Shown here: one piece after another, positions 39,320-47,787 of the stretch
How positions within the stretch are numbered: the first letter of the stretch is position 1
Layout of the letters: each line of letters opens with the position of its first letter
Assembly (NCBI GenBank): GCA_902594515.1
Contig: CACJML010000006.1
Coordinates: 1-64,000, forward strand
Source of the DNA: an uncultured SAR86 cluster bacterium
Lineage (GTDB): Bacteria; Pseudomonadota; Gammaproteobacteria; Magnimaribacterales; D2472
Reading direction: 5' to 3'
Length of the DNA: 64,000 nt
Made by a program: the position numbers and the translations under genes
Notes under the pieces: model-generated
The model's database searches: none
The model's input: only the letters and a program-made list of their open reading frames with translations
What the model was told of the DNA's origin: nothing

Positions 39320-40234
39320 ATGGATTTTAATATCCCATTTATGAAGTATCGCAAGATTGCTGCTTATGCATCCCTTGCATTGTTTGTTATTTCAATTGTC
39401 TCTCTAAGTTTTAGAGGCTTGAGTTTGGGGCTTGATTTCAGTGGCGGGACTTTAGTGGAAGTTACTTATGAAGACTCAGTTAATCTTGAAGAAATCAGAG
39501 GCATGCTTACCAATAATGGCTTCGATGATTATCAAGTTGTTAATTTTGGTTCTGACAGGGACGTGTTAATAAAGATTGCAGATCAGCCTGGCAACAGCCA
39601 ACTGGGCGATGAGGTCTTTGCACTAGTCCAAGCCAATGATCCTGATACTGAATTGAAGCGGGTTGAGTTTGTTGGACCGCAAATTGGCTCAGAACTCCGT
39701 GACCAAGGAGGCTTAGGCATGTTGGTGGCTTTGGCAATGATCCTGCTTTATGTTGCTTTCCGTTTCCAATATAAATTTGCTCTTGGTGCTGTTACTGCAC
39801 TTGCTCATGACGTCATTATAATTCTTGGATTATTTTCCTTGTTTGCATGGGATTTTGATTTGACAGTAATGGCTGCACTTTTAGCGGTGATAGGTTATTC
39901 CTTGAATGACACGATAGTTGTCTCAGATAGAATCAGAGAGAATTTTAGATCGCAGCGAGGGATTGAGTCGATTGAGGTTGTTGATCTCTCGATCAATCAG
40001 ATGCTTGCCAGAACTTTAATCACTTCATTAACAACGCTATTAGTTTTATTGGCTCTATATTTTCTTGGGGGTGAGCTAATAAGAGGTTTTGCTCTGGCAT
40101 TGATCATTGGGGTAATTATTGGAACTTATTCTTCGATATATGTCGTTGCCAATATGCTCATCATGTTTGCAATCAACCAAGAGGATATGGCTATACCCGA
40201 GCCTGAGGGAGCTGAATTTGATGATATGCCTTAA
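39320..40234 (+). CDS. secF: Protein translocase subunit SecF
   Basis: 304 aa with six expected membrane helices. LGLDFSGGTLVEV near the N-terminus and the conserved IGYSLNDTIVVSDRIREN mark the SecF family. It ends with an acidic tail. The stop overlaps the suhB stop within TTAA. Confidence 0.97.
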   Translation: MDFNIPFMKYRKIAAYASLALFVISIVSLSFRGLSLGLDFSGGTLVEVTYEDSVNLEEIRGMLTNNGFDDYQVVNFGSDRDVLIKIADQPGNSQLGDEVFALVQANDPDTELKRVEFVGPQIGSELRDQGGLGMLVALAMILLYVAFRFQYKFALGAVTALAHDVIIILGLFSLFAWDFDLTVMAALLAVIGYSLNDTIVVSDRIRENFRSQRGIESIEVVDLSINQMLARTLITSLTTLLVLLALYFLGGELIRGFALALIIGVIIGTYSSIYVVANMLIMFAINQEDMAIPEPEGAEFDDMP

Positions 40235-41031
40235 TTGGCAGTGAAGTTACTTTTGATTGTTTTAAGCATTGGCTTGAAACATTTCGACGCCGCACATAAA
40301 AAGTGATCCCCTTCCAAGCAATTAGGGTCTCCAGTAAAATCACTTACCAATGCTCCAGCTTCGGTTGCAATTAGAATACCAGCAGCAACATCCCAGATTC
40401 CCAAACCATTTCCCCAAAAGCCATCCAGTCTACCGGCGGCAACGTAAGCAATATCCAAAGCAGCACATCCTGATCGACGAATGGTTAACCCATGGGTGTA
40501 AAGTTCTCGAAATGTAGCTATGTTTTCAAATGTATAGGTTTGTTCTGCTTTGCTGTGAGAGCTGTTAGCTATTAACGCATCCTTAAGGTTCATGCGCTGG
40601 CTAGCACGAATCCTCTCACCATTTAATTCAGCACCTTTACCTCTTGAGGCAGTAAATTCTTCTTGTCTTGATGGATCAATGATGATGCCATGCTCAATTT
40701 TATCATCAACTTTGCAGGCCAATGAAATACAGTATTGTGGATACCCATGGATAAAATTAGTGGTGCCATCGATCGGATCCAGAATCCATGTGGTATCAGA
40801 GTTATTAATTTCATGACCGAATTCTTCTCCCAGAAAATTATGTTCAGGATAAAATTTTTTAATCTCCTCAAAAACGAGGGTTTCAATTCTTCTGTCCATT
40901 TCAGTGACGTAATCAGTGGGACCTTTTTTTTGAACCTGCAGCGAATGAACTTTTTTCACGCCAAATTCAATCTCACGTGCGCCCATGCGTGCAGCAATTA
41001 ATCCTACATTTAATAAAGCGGGTAAAGACAT
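40231..41031 (-). CDS. suhB: Inositol-1-monophosphatase family protein SuhB
   Basis: 266 aa. Metal sites lie in FLGEEFG, WILDPIDGTTNF and GIWDVAAGILIATEAG. It hydrolyses inositol monophosphate in vitro; in enterobacteria SuhB also joins the rRNA antitermination complex. It diverges from trmJ, leaving 36 bp between starts, the same gene pair as in E. coli. Confidence 0.95.
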   Translation of the reverse strand: MSLPALLNVGLIAARMGAREIEFGVKKVHSLQVQKKGPTDYVTEMDRRIETLVFEEIKKFYPEHNFLGEEFGHEINNSDTTWILDPIDGTTNFIHGYPQYCISLACKVDDKIEHGIIIDPSRQEEFTASRGKGAELNGERIRASQRMNLKDALIANSSHSKAEQTYTFENIATFRELYTHGLTIRRSGCAALDIAYVAAGRLDGFWGNGLGIWDVAAGILIATEAGALVSDFTGDPNCLEGDHFLCAASKCFKPMLKTIKSNFTAN

Positions 41032-41067
41032 GTCGCATATTGTACTGGAAATGAAGATAATAGTTTC

Positions 41068-41793
41068 ATGTTAGATAGCGCAAAACTTATAAACATTGTT
41101 TTGGTTGAAACCTCACATCCTGGCAACATCGGATCAGCTGCAAGGGCAATGAAAAATATGGGACTTTCAAACTTAAACCTAATCAATCCAAAAAAATTTC
41201 CGCACGGTGATGCCAGAGCGCTTTCAGGTAACGCATTGGATTTACTAGAAAGCGCAGAAGTTCATCAAGACATTCAAAGCGCAATTGCTAATTCAAAATA
41301 CGTGTTGGCAACGTCTGCAAGAGAGCGAAGCATCGACTGGCCAATTGTGGAAGCAAGAGAAGCTGCAATCAAAATTAAAAGCATGGTAGAAAAGGGAGAT
41401 GAAATCTCAATTTTATTTGGTCGAGAGGATAGGGGACTTACTAACGAAGAGCTTCAACTTGCAAATGAACATCTCATCATCCCAGCAGATACAGATTATC
41501 CTGTTTTAAATTTAGCTATGAGCGTGCAACTGGTTTGTTACGAAATTCATATGGCGTTGAAGTCTGATCAAAACTTTAGTTGGCAAGATTATCCTGAATA
41601 CACACATCAAGAAATAGAAAATCTGATTAAGCATTTTAATGAGACTGCTTTTAAGCTTGGCTTGATAGATAAGTCAAACCCTAAACAGATCTTGACGCGA
41701 ATGGAGCGAATGTTTCGCAGACTACATCCTGACAAGATGGAAGGGAACTTTTTAAGGGGCTTTTTAACTAAAGTGAATAAGCTTCTGAAATAG
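41068..41793 (+). CDS. trmJ: tRNA (Cm32/Um32) methyltransferase TrmJ
   Basis: 241 aa SPOUT-class methyltransferase. VLVETSHPGNIGSAARAMKN, the knot motif ILFGREDRGLTNEEL and VLNLAMSVQLVCYE are family blocks. It methylates the 2'-O of position 32 in several tRNAs. tRNA-Glu lies 50 bp downstream behind its own promoter. Confidence 0.94.
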   Translation: MLDSAKLINIVLVETSHPGNIGSAARAMKNMGLSNLNLINPKKFPHGDARALSGNALDLLESAEVHQDIQSAIANSKYVLATSARERSIDWPIVEAREAAIKIKSMVEKGDEISILFGREDRGLTNEELQLANEHLIIPADTDYPVLNLAMSVQLVCYEIHMALKSDQNFSWQDYPEYTHQEIENLIKHFNETAFKLGLIDKSNPKQILTRMERMFRRLHPDKMEGNFLRGFLTKVNKLLK

Positions 41794-41804
41794 CTCTGGG
41801 CTAT

Positions 41805-41832
41805 TTGATTTATGAATATAAACTTTTATAAT
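41805..41832 (+). promoter_or_regulatory. Sigma-70 promoter of tRNA-Glu
   Basis: TTGATT (41805-41810), a 16-bp spacer and TATAAT (41827-41832, perfect), followed by a GC-rich stretch (CCGCC) of the sort that lies at the start site of stable-RNA promoters. The tRNA begins 11 bp later. Confidence 0.7.
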
Positions 41833-41843
41833 TCCGCCATCTA

Positions 41844-41919
<76 letters not shown>

Positions 41920-41928
41920 ATTTCTTGG

Positions 41929-41962
41929 AAAACCCTATAGATTTCACGTTTATAGGGTTTTT
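41929..41962 (+). terminator. Intrinsic terminator after tRNA-Glu, probably bidirectional
   Basis: AAAACCCTATA (41929-41939) pairs with TATAGGGTTTT (41951-41961), giving an 11-bp stem with an 11-base loop and T-tract on one side and A-tract on the other. It ends the tRNA transcript and can end the convergent methyltransferase transcript as well. Confidence 0.85.
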
Positions 41963-42407
41963 ATAACCACCTCCGTACCTTATTTTTGTAATTTACAAAT
42001 TCTTCACCAAAGATTTTTTGCATAGCTTTTTCTTCAGGTTTAATTTGAAACCTAGTTATAAAAACTATAAATAAGGCAGTGAAGATAAGTCCTCCAATAG
42101 GATTAAATTTTAATGATAAACCTATCAATATTAATGCCATACCCAAGTACATGGGATTCCTAGAATAATTAAAGATTCCCGATACAACCAAAGATGAGGC
42201 AGTTTCAATTTTAATGGGGTTGATTGTGGTGCTGTGCTCTTTAAATGAACGAGCAGCCATAATTAAGACACCAAATCCTAATAAAATAAGAATAAAACTT
42301 AATACACTTAATCCTTGAAAATTTATTGCCAAAAAGAAGTCCTTAGAAAAGTATATGCAACAACCAAAAAATAATGTTACCAACGGCGGGGGAATTTTAT
42401 TACTCAT
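41961..42407 (-). CDS. Isoprenylcysteine carboxyl methyltransferase-like membrane protein
   Basis: 148 aa from ATG 42407; a TTG 12 bp further up is possible. Four hydrophobic helices, with the phospholipid/ICMT methyltransferase signature GIFNYSRNPMYLGMALI and the C-terminal KPEEKAMQKIFGEEFVNYK that binds SAM and orients Glu. Such bacterial proteins methylate lipids or carboxylates; the substrate is unknown. Confidence 0.85.
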   Translation of the reverse strand: MSNKIPPPLVTLFFGCCIYFSKDFFLAINFQGLSVLSFILILLGFGVLIMAARSFKEHSTTINPIKIETASSLVVSGIFNYSRNPMYLGMALILIGLSLKFNPIGGLIFTALFIVFITRFQIKPEEKAMQKIFGEEFVNYKNKVRRWL

Positions 42408-42512
42408 ATTTGTTTTCAAAGATAGCCTAAACCAATTATTGTTGGCAAGTAGTAATATAAGCTAGAAAAAAAATTAGGTTTAAGACCATAAAGTAAAGTC
42501 ATTTTTTAGGTT

Positions 42513-42686
42513 TTATTTTTTTGTCTTGGCCTCTTCCTCTAAATACCTCTCATAGTCTTCCCAGTCATGAGGCGTACCTGCATTAAGCTTATTAATTTTG
42601 TTGGCTCTTTTAAGAGCTTTTGTAGACAGCCTGCTAGGAGTCTCCTTTATTATTTTTCTGAATACTTTCTTTATTTTATCTTTCAT
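42513..42686 (-). CDS. Small basic protein, 57 aa, unknown
   Basis: ATG at 42686 gives MKDKIKKVFRKIIKETPSRL and later RANKINKLNAGTPHDWEDYE, ending in TAA at 42513. The Lys/Arg-rich N-half and acidic C-half, with a tidy reading frame in the middle of an otherwise empty 348-bp gap (42408-42755), suggest a real gene. AGAAG-like bases precede it only weakly. No family recognised; nothing else is seen in the gap. Confidence 0.5.
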   Translation of the reverse strand: MKDKIKKVFRKIIKETPSRLSTKALKRANKINKLNAGTPHDWEDYERYLEEEAKTKK

Positions 42687-42755
42687 GGAGTCAAGAAGTT
42701 TTTACATTAATCCAGTTGCAAATAAAACATCAAAGGGCTAATTAGTCCTATTTGT

Positions 42756-43106
42756 TTATTGAACTCGATACATAATAGTTTTTTCACCATCTAAAAAATT
42801 AGCCTCATCTTTTCTGATGACATCTACAACTTCCTCCTGTGCACCTCTTGCAAAGAATCGTTCTAATCCATCTTCATCATCAAAGGTCAACTCTGTAATA
42901 ACATCAAATGGACTTTGGACGCTCTCAGATTCTAACGGCAGTGCATCATTAAGCATATTTGATTGAAGCAAGTATGTTCTTTTGTAGTCCGCCAATGTTG
43001 GAAAAAGACTCTCAATTAAAGGTACATGATTTTTTTCATAATATTCTTGAAATTTTTCGGCTGAAATAAAATCTCTCTTACAAATCAAAGCAACAAGTTT
43101 AGGCAT
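42756..43106 (-). CDS. EthD-domain protein
   Basis: 116 aa from ATG 43106 (MPKLVALICKRDFIS), with GGAG 7 bp upstream. The pattern KRDFISAEKFQEYYEKNHVP and the two-beta/alpha layout match the EthD family of dimeric ferredoxin-like proteins, found in ether and polyketide catabolism operons. The final LDGEKTIMYRV is typical as well. No catalytic role can be assigned. Confidence 0.8.
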   Translation of the reverse strand: MPKLVALICKRDFISAEKFQEYYEKNHVPLIESLFPTLADYKRTYLLQSNMLNDALPLESESVQSPFDVITELTFDDEDGLERFFARGAQEEVVDVIRKDEANFLDGEKTIMYRVQ

Positions 43107-43225
43107 AAGTTTCTCCAAAGTTAGATAAAAAATTATTTATACAATAGGGCATTGTTTAATATTAATTATTGATTTTTACTTTAGCAAACAAGAAAAAATC
43201 AAACTAGCTTACAATATTACTGATT

Positions 43226-44419
43226 ATGAAAATTGCTGTTGTAGGCTCCGGTATCTCTGGTTTAGGAGCATCTTATTACCTTGGTAAAAGACACGATATA
43301 GATTTATATGAGAGTGATACCCGCATTGGTGGTCACACACACACTCACAATATAAAACTGGAAAGAGAAATTAGAGTTGATTCCGGTTTTATTGTTTTTA
43401 ATGATCTCAACTACCCAAATCTTATTAAATTCTTTAATGAACTGGGAGTTTCTACTGCCAAAACTGATATGTCATTTTCTGTGTCCTCAAACACCAGCGC
43501 CTGGTCATCAAATGAATTTAGAAGATTAAATACTTTTTTGAAACCTGAAAAATTAAATTTTTTAAAAAATATCATTAAATTTAATCATGTAGCAAAGCAG
43601 AACTTTGCTGGAATTAGTTTTCGGGAATGGCTAGTAAAAAAAAATCTAAAAAAAGAGTTTATTAATGATTACGTTTTGCCAATGGCAGCAGCCATTTGGT
43701 CTACACCTACGCACAAAATTGGTGAATATCCCGTTGAATCTATGCTTGCATTTCTCAAAAATCACGGCTTATTAAAACTCATTAAGAGACCACAATGGCG
43801 ATTTGTAAATAATGGTAGCGCTTCTTATGTGAATGCAATTTTAGATTCATCCAGACTTAATAATGTATTTACAGGAGAGTCACCAGTTATCAATAAATTA
43901 AATCATCAATGGCAAATCCTAACATCCAATCATAACCTCAATTATGATCAAGTTGTGATTGCTACGCATGCAAATCAGGTTCCTGAATTATTGGCAAATT
44001 ATAAAGATTTTTCTTTTATGTCTAATTTTTCCTATAACACCAATAAAACAATACTGCATACTGATGAAAGTTTTATGCCAACAAGAAAAGAGCTTTGGTC
44101 TTCGTGGAATTCATTTAAGTATGATGATTACGAGTATGTCACTTATTGGATGAATAATCTGCAAAACCTTAAATCTAAAACAAATGTGTTTGTGACCATT
44201 GGTAACTTCCCTCAAATCAAAGAACAAAGCATTCTCAAAGTGATGCAATATGAGCATCCTCTATTTGATTTCACTTCTCAAGGAATAAAGGATAGGCTCA
44301 ACAAATTACAAGGATTAGATAATTTATATTTTGTAGGAGCTTACCAAGGATATGGTTTTCATGAGGATGGTCTAGCCTCTGCGCTAAAGGTAGCCAGGAT
44401 GATTGATCATGGAATTTAA
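43226..44419 (+). CDS. FAD/NAD(P)-binding amine-oxidase-like flavoprotein (COG2907 type)
   Basis: 397 aa. N-terminal FAD motif VVGSGISGLGASYYLG followed by the ESDTRIGGHTHTH segment typical of COG2907, and a C-terminal FAD-closing LYFVGAYQGYGFHEDGLAS. It is the first gene of a four-gene coupled cluster with a DUF1365 protein and two Cfa-like methyltransferases. From memory, Rhodobacter furan fatty acid synthesis pairs a Cfa-like methylase (UfaM) with a flavoprotein desaturase (UfaD); a similar role acting on methylated acyl chains is an inference. The DNA is very AT-rich here. Confidence 0.85.
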   Translation: MKIAVVGSGISGLGASYYLGKRHDIDLYESDTRIGGHTHTHNIKLEREIRVDSGFIVFNDLNYPNLIKFFNELGVSTAKTDMSFSVSSNTSAWSSNEFRRLNTFLKPEKLNFLKNIIKFNHVAKQNFAGISFREWLVKKNLKKEFINDYVLPMAAAIWSTPTHKIGEYPVESMLAFLKNHGLLKLIKRPQWRFVNNGSASYVNAILDSSRLNNVFTGESPVINKLNHQWQILTSNHNLNYDQVVIATHANQVPELLANYKDFSFMSNFSYNTNKTILHTDESFMPTRKELWSSWNSFKYDDYEYVTYWMNNLQNLKSKTNVFVTIGNFPQIKEQSILKVMQYEHPLFDFTSQGIKDRLNKLQGLDNLYFVGAYQGYGFHEDGLASALKVARMIDHGI

Positions 44420-45161
44420 TATATACGTTGGCAGTATTTTTCATCAAAGAGTTCTTGGAAAGAAACATCAATTTAAATACAAATTTTTTTCAGGCTACTT
44501 TAATGATGTTTACAGCTTTCAAGATAAGAAGTTTTTTTCGACAAAATTTAGCAAGATTTTTTCATTAGATTTTGATGATCATGGAACTAAAGAGACAATC
44601 AAAGCAATTAAGATATTTATAGATAAAAATCAAATTGACTCTAAAAATTTAAAATTAGATTTACTGAAAAAACCAAATTCTATTTTTGTTGAGGCTTTTA
44701 ATCCTGTTTGTTTTTGGTACCTAAAAAAACAAGGTAATGTTTTAGCTTTCATTGCAGATGTCACCAACACTTTTGGTGAAAGACAAATCTATTTTATTGA
44801 TAATGGTGGGAGGGAAATCAATTCAGAAATCTTTTATAAGGCTATAAAAAAGATGTATGTATCACCTTTCGCAAAGAAAAGTGGAATTTATAAATTTAAA
44901 ATCTCAGACCAACCCAATCAAACTGTCATCAAAGAATTTAATGATGATGAGGTATTAGAGATAAATACTGCTTTAAATGGATCTATACATAAATTTAGGG
45001 GCTTGAAGAAGAGTTACTTTTATTTTCGAATAATAATTTCAACTCTTTTAGTTGTTGCTAGAATACATTTACATGCACTTTTTATATGGCGGAAAGGCAA
45101 CCAAGCCTATAGCCATAATGGAAATGGTTATGCTAAATCGAATTATAAGAAACTGGATTAA
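44403..45161 (+). CDS. DUF1365 family protein
   Basis: 252 aa. The N-terminus IYVGSIFHQRVLGKKHQFKY and the block FNPVCFWYLKKQGNVLAFIADVTNTFGE are characteristic of DUF1365 (COG3496). The family nearly always sits between a COG2907 flavoprotein and a Cfa-like methyltransferase, as here; its own activity is not established. Overlaps the upstream gene by 17 bp and the next by 32 bp. A hydrophobic stretch (FYFRIIISTLLVVARIHLHA) near the end may contact the membrane. Confidence 0.88.
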   Translation: MIMEFNIYVGSIFHQRVLGKKHQFKYKFFSGYFNDVYSFQDKKFFSTKFSKIFSLDFDDHGTKETIKAIKIFIDKNQIDSKNLKLDLLKKPNSIFVEAFNPVCFWYLKKQGNVLAFIADVTNTFGERQIYFIDNGGREINSEIFYKAIKKMYVSPFAKKSGIYKFKISDQPNQTVIKEFNDDEVLEINTALNGSIHKFRGLKKSYFYFRIIISTLLVVARIHLHALFIWRKGNQAYSHNGNGYAKSNYKKLD

Positions 45162-46299
45162 TAAAAAACTCAAAACATTTGAAGATGGATCATTGAGATT
45201 ATCAGTGCCGGGTTGTTCAGATATTATCATCGGAAATGATAATAAAGCGCGCTTCAATCTTACCTTTACATCAATTAGAGGAATCTATCTAATTCTTCGA
45301 AGAGGCGTATTAGGTTTTACTGAGGGATTCATAAGAGGTTACTGGGTGACAGATAACTTGAAAGAAACCATGACCTTTTTAGCAAAAAACCTCACTAACG
45401 TTGAGAGTATTAAAAAGGGTAGCTCAAGAAAAATTATGGCTAAATTCAAGCATTGGTTAAGAGAGAATACAGTTTCGCGAAGCAAAAAAAATATCCATGC
45501 TCATTACGATTTGGGCAATAATTTTTACAAATTATGGCTTGATCCAAGCATGACTTATTCTTCAGCTTTCTTTCAAAATACTGAACAAGACACCCTTGAA
45601 TCTGCTCAAAAACAGAAATATCAAAAAATAATTGATAGCTTAAATCTTAAGCCAGGAGACAACATCCTTGAGATAGGTTGTGGATGGGGTGGTTTTATTG
45701 AGCATGCTTCAAAATTAGGAATGAATGTTACCGGTTTAACTATTTCAAAAGAACAATTTGAATATGCAACATCAAGAATCAAAAAATTAGATGGTACACA
45801 AAAGATTATTTATGAAGATTATCGTATGCATGAAGGATCTTATGATGCAGTTGTTTCAATTGAAATGCTTGAGGCAGTTGGGTCAAAGTATTGGGCCGAA
45901 TATTTCAATGCAATTAAGAAATTTTTAAAACCTAGATCGTCTGCACTTATTCAGGTAATTACCATGCATGATAAATATTTTAAAACTTATAATGTGGATC
46001 CTGATTTCATTCAAACCTATATATTTCCTGGCGGTGAGCTAATTTCAGATGAAGCATTTTTTAATTGCGCCTCAGCTACATCCTTAGAATGCAAAAAGGT
46101 AAGAAGTTTTGGAAAGTCCTATGCAAGAACCTTAGAAATTTGGAATGAGCAATTCCTAAACCAATGGGAGATTATCAAAACACTAGGTTTTGATATTAAA
46201 TTTAAGCGCACATGGGAAATGTATTATGCCTATTGTATAAGCGGCTTTTTAAGTAATAGATTGGATGTTTCACAATTTAAATTAACTACCGATGATTAA
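45130..46299 (+). CDS. Cyclopropane-synthase-like fatty-acyl methyltransferase (UfaM-like)
   Basis: 389 aa from ATG 45130, with GGAA 7 bp upstream; upstream ATGs at 45124 and 45118 are possible. SAM motif EIGCGWGGF (181-189), E248 in EMLEAVGSKYW and Y331 in YARTLEIW are kept. Two of the residues that bind bicarbonate in E. coli Cfa are changed: C139 is Ser145 (MTYSSAFF) and H266 is Gln275 (LIQVITMHD). These changes are typical of DUF1365-linked homologues, as far as I recall, and suggest methyl transfer to an acyl double bond without ring closure. Product unknown. Confidence 0.88.
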   Translation: MLNRIIRNWINKKLKTFEDGSLRLSVPGCSDIIIGNDNKARFNLTFTSIRGIYLILRRGVLGFTEGFIRGYWVTDNLKETMTFLAKNLTNVESIKKGSSRKIMAKFKHWLRENTVSRSKKNIHAHYDLGNNFYKLWLDPSMTYSSAFFQNTEQDTLESAQKQKYQKIIDSLNLKPGDNILEIGCGWGGFIEHASKLGMNVTGLTISKEQFEYATSRIKKLDGTQKIIYEDYRMHEGSYDAVVSIEMLEAVGSKYWAEYFNAIKKFLKPRSSALIQVITMHDKYFKTYNVDPDFIQTYIFPGGELISDEAFFNCASATSLECKKVRSFGKSYARTLEIWNEQFLNQWEIIKTLGFDIKFKRTWEMYYAYCISGFLSNRLDVSQFKLTTDD

Positions 46300-47299
46300 G
46301 ATTGGAATCTACTTGGCTGAGAGAGGCTTAATCCCTGACTTTATTTTGAATTTTTTTATTCAAAAGATTAGTCTTGGACGAGTGAACTCCGCAACAACAG
46401 ATAATGAAAAATTAACAGTTATAGATAAGCTTAAGTCTGGACCTATTGCAGAGAAAACATCTGATGCCAATGATCAACATTACGAGGTACATCCTGCATT
46501 TTTTCAACTGGTCTTAGGAAAGCATATGAAATATTCATGCTCACAATTCAATTCTAAGTCAGATGATTTAGACCAAGCTGAAGAAAATATGTTGCAACTA
46601 TATTTAGATCGAGCTGGCATTCAGGCAAATCAAAACATCCTTGATCTAGGATGTGGCTGGGGAAGCTTTTCTCTATTTGCTGCAGCGAAGTTTCCAACAT
46701 CAAAATTTACTGCCGTTAGCAATTCAAAAGATCAAATTAACTATATTAATGAACAGGCTAGAAGTAGAGGCCTAAATAACTTAAGTGCGATACAAAAAAA
46801 TATCAATGAGATGCAATTCAACGAAACTTTTGACAAAGTTATTTCAATAGAAATGTTTGAGCATATGCGTAATTACGAGTCTCTATTAAGCAAAGTTAGC
46901 GACTTTCTAGAACCAAATGGCGAGTTATTTGTTCATATTTTTTGTCATCGTTCGGCATGCTACTTATATGAGGCAAAAAATGAATCTGATTGGATGACAA
47001 GAAACTTCTTTGAGGGTGGCATTATGCCTTCGGAAGATATTTTTACTAATTTTGAAAATGATTTAAAGGTAGTGCGTTCATGGAAAGTCAATGGAACACA
47101 ATATGGTATGACATCTCAAAAATGGCTTCAGAAACATGATGAAAACAAATCTAAAATTATAACTTTGTTTAATCAACACTATGGGAATGGAAAAATTTGG
47201 TTTTTTAGGTGGAGAATGTTTTTCTTAACTTGCGCAAAGTTCTTCTCCATTAATGCCGGGAATGACTGGTATGTTACTCATTATTTATTAAAAAAATGA
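46292..47299 (+). CDS. Second Cfa-family SAM methyltransferase (coclaurine N-methyltransferase-like)
   Basis: 335 aa. SAM motif ILDLGCGWGSFSLFA (116-130). In contrast to its upstream neighbour it keeps Cys83 in MKYSCSQF, E190 in SIEMFEHMRNY and H215 in FVHIFCHRS. It lacks the ~110-residue N-terminal domain of true Cfa and so resembles the small-molecule N-methyltransferase branch. It overlaps the previous gene by 8 bp and the following nuclease by 4 bp. The substrate may be a lipid or a precursor in the same pathway; this is inferred from position only. Confidence 0.82.
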   Translation: MIKIGIYLAERGLIPDFILNFFIQKISLGRVNSATTDNEKLTVIDKLKSGPIAEKTSDANDQHYEVHPAFFQLVLGKHMKYSCSQFNSKSDDLDQAEENMLQLYLDRAGIQANQNILDLGCGWGSFSLFAAAKFPTSKFTAVSNSKDQINYINEQARSRGLNNLSAIQKNINEMQFNETFDKVISIEMFEHMRNYESLLSKVSDFLEPNGELFVHIFCHRSACYLYEAKNESDWMTRNFFEGGIMPSEDIFTNFENDLKVVRSWKVNGTQYGMTSQKWLQKHDENKSKIITLFNQHYGNGKIWFFRWRMFFLTCAKFFSINAGNDWYVTHYLLKK

Positions 47300-47784
47300 C
47301 TATGAAAATATTGTTCATATTTGTTGTTTCCTTGCTTGGGACGAATGCCTCAGCAGACATAATTGGTCCAGCCAAAGTAACCGATGGCGATACCATTGTC
47401 ATTAATGACATTCGAATAAGGTTCACAGGCAGCGACGCTCCGGAAAGTTATTTCTTCGGAAAAACTCAGACTTGTTTGGATGCAAATGGGATTGAGTGGG
47501 AATGCGGCAATGCTGCAACCTTAAAGCTCAAACAATTGATAAATAATCAAATAGTTAGATGCACTGATGAAGGTCAAGATAGATATGGAAGAACTTTAGG
47601 TATTTGTTACGTTGATGAAGTTGATTTGCAGGCAGAAATGGTCAAGTCTGGAATGGCAATTGCTTATTTGCGGTACTCTAGAAGATATGAAAATGAGCAA
47701 AACTATGCCAAAAAAGTTAAAGCTGGAATGTGGGCAGGTGAGTTTCAAGAGCCAGAGGTTTGGAGAAGAGAAAACAGAGATTAA
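47296..47784 (+). CDS. Secreted thermonuclease-family (SNase-like) protein
   Basis: 162 aa; signal peptide about residues 1-20 (MKILFIFVVSLLGTNASA after the initial MT). The OB-fold nuclease has KVTDGDTIVINDIRIRFTGSDAPE and DRYGRTLGICYV, containing the usual catalytic Asp, Arg and Glu positions. It probably degrades DNA or RNA outside the cytoplasm, supplying phosphate and nucleotides. It starts in the stop of the methyltransferase (ATGA), which may be fortuitous. Confidence 0.87.
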   Translation: MTMKILFIFVVSLLGTNASADIIGPAKVTDGDTIVINDIRIRFTGSDAPESYFFGKTQTCLDANGIEWECGNAATLKLKQLINNQIVRCTDEGQDRYGRTLGICYVDEVDLQAEMVKSGMAIAYLRYSRRYENEQNYAKKVKAGMWAGEFQEPEVWRRENRD

Positions 47785-47787
47785 TCC

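Noticed and set aside
45052-45129. 26-residue N-terminal extension of the first Cfa-like gene
   Set aside because: It would lie wholly inside the DUF1365 gene; Cfa homologues begin near the later Met and a GGAA site precedes it.
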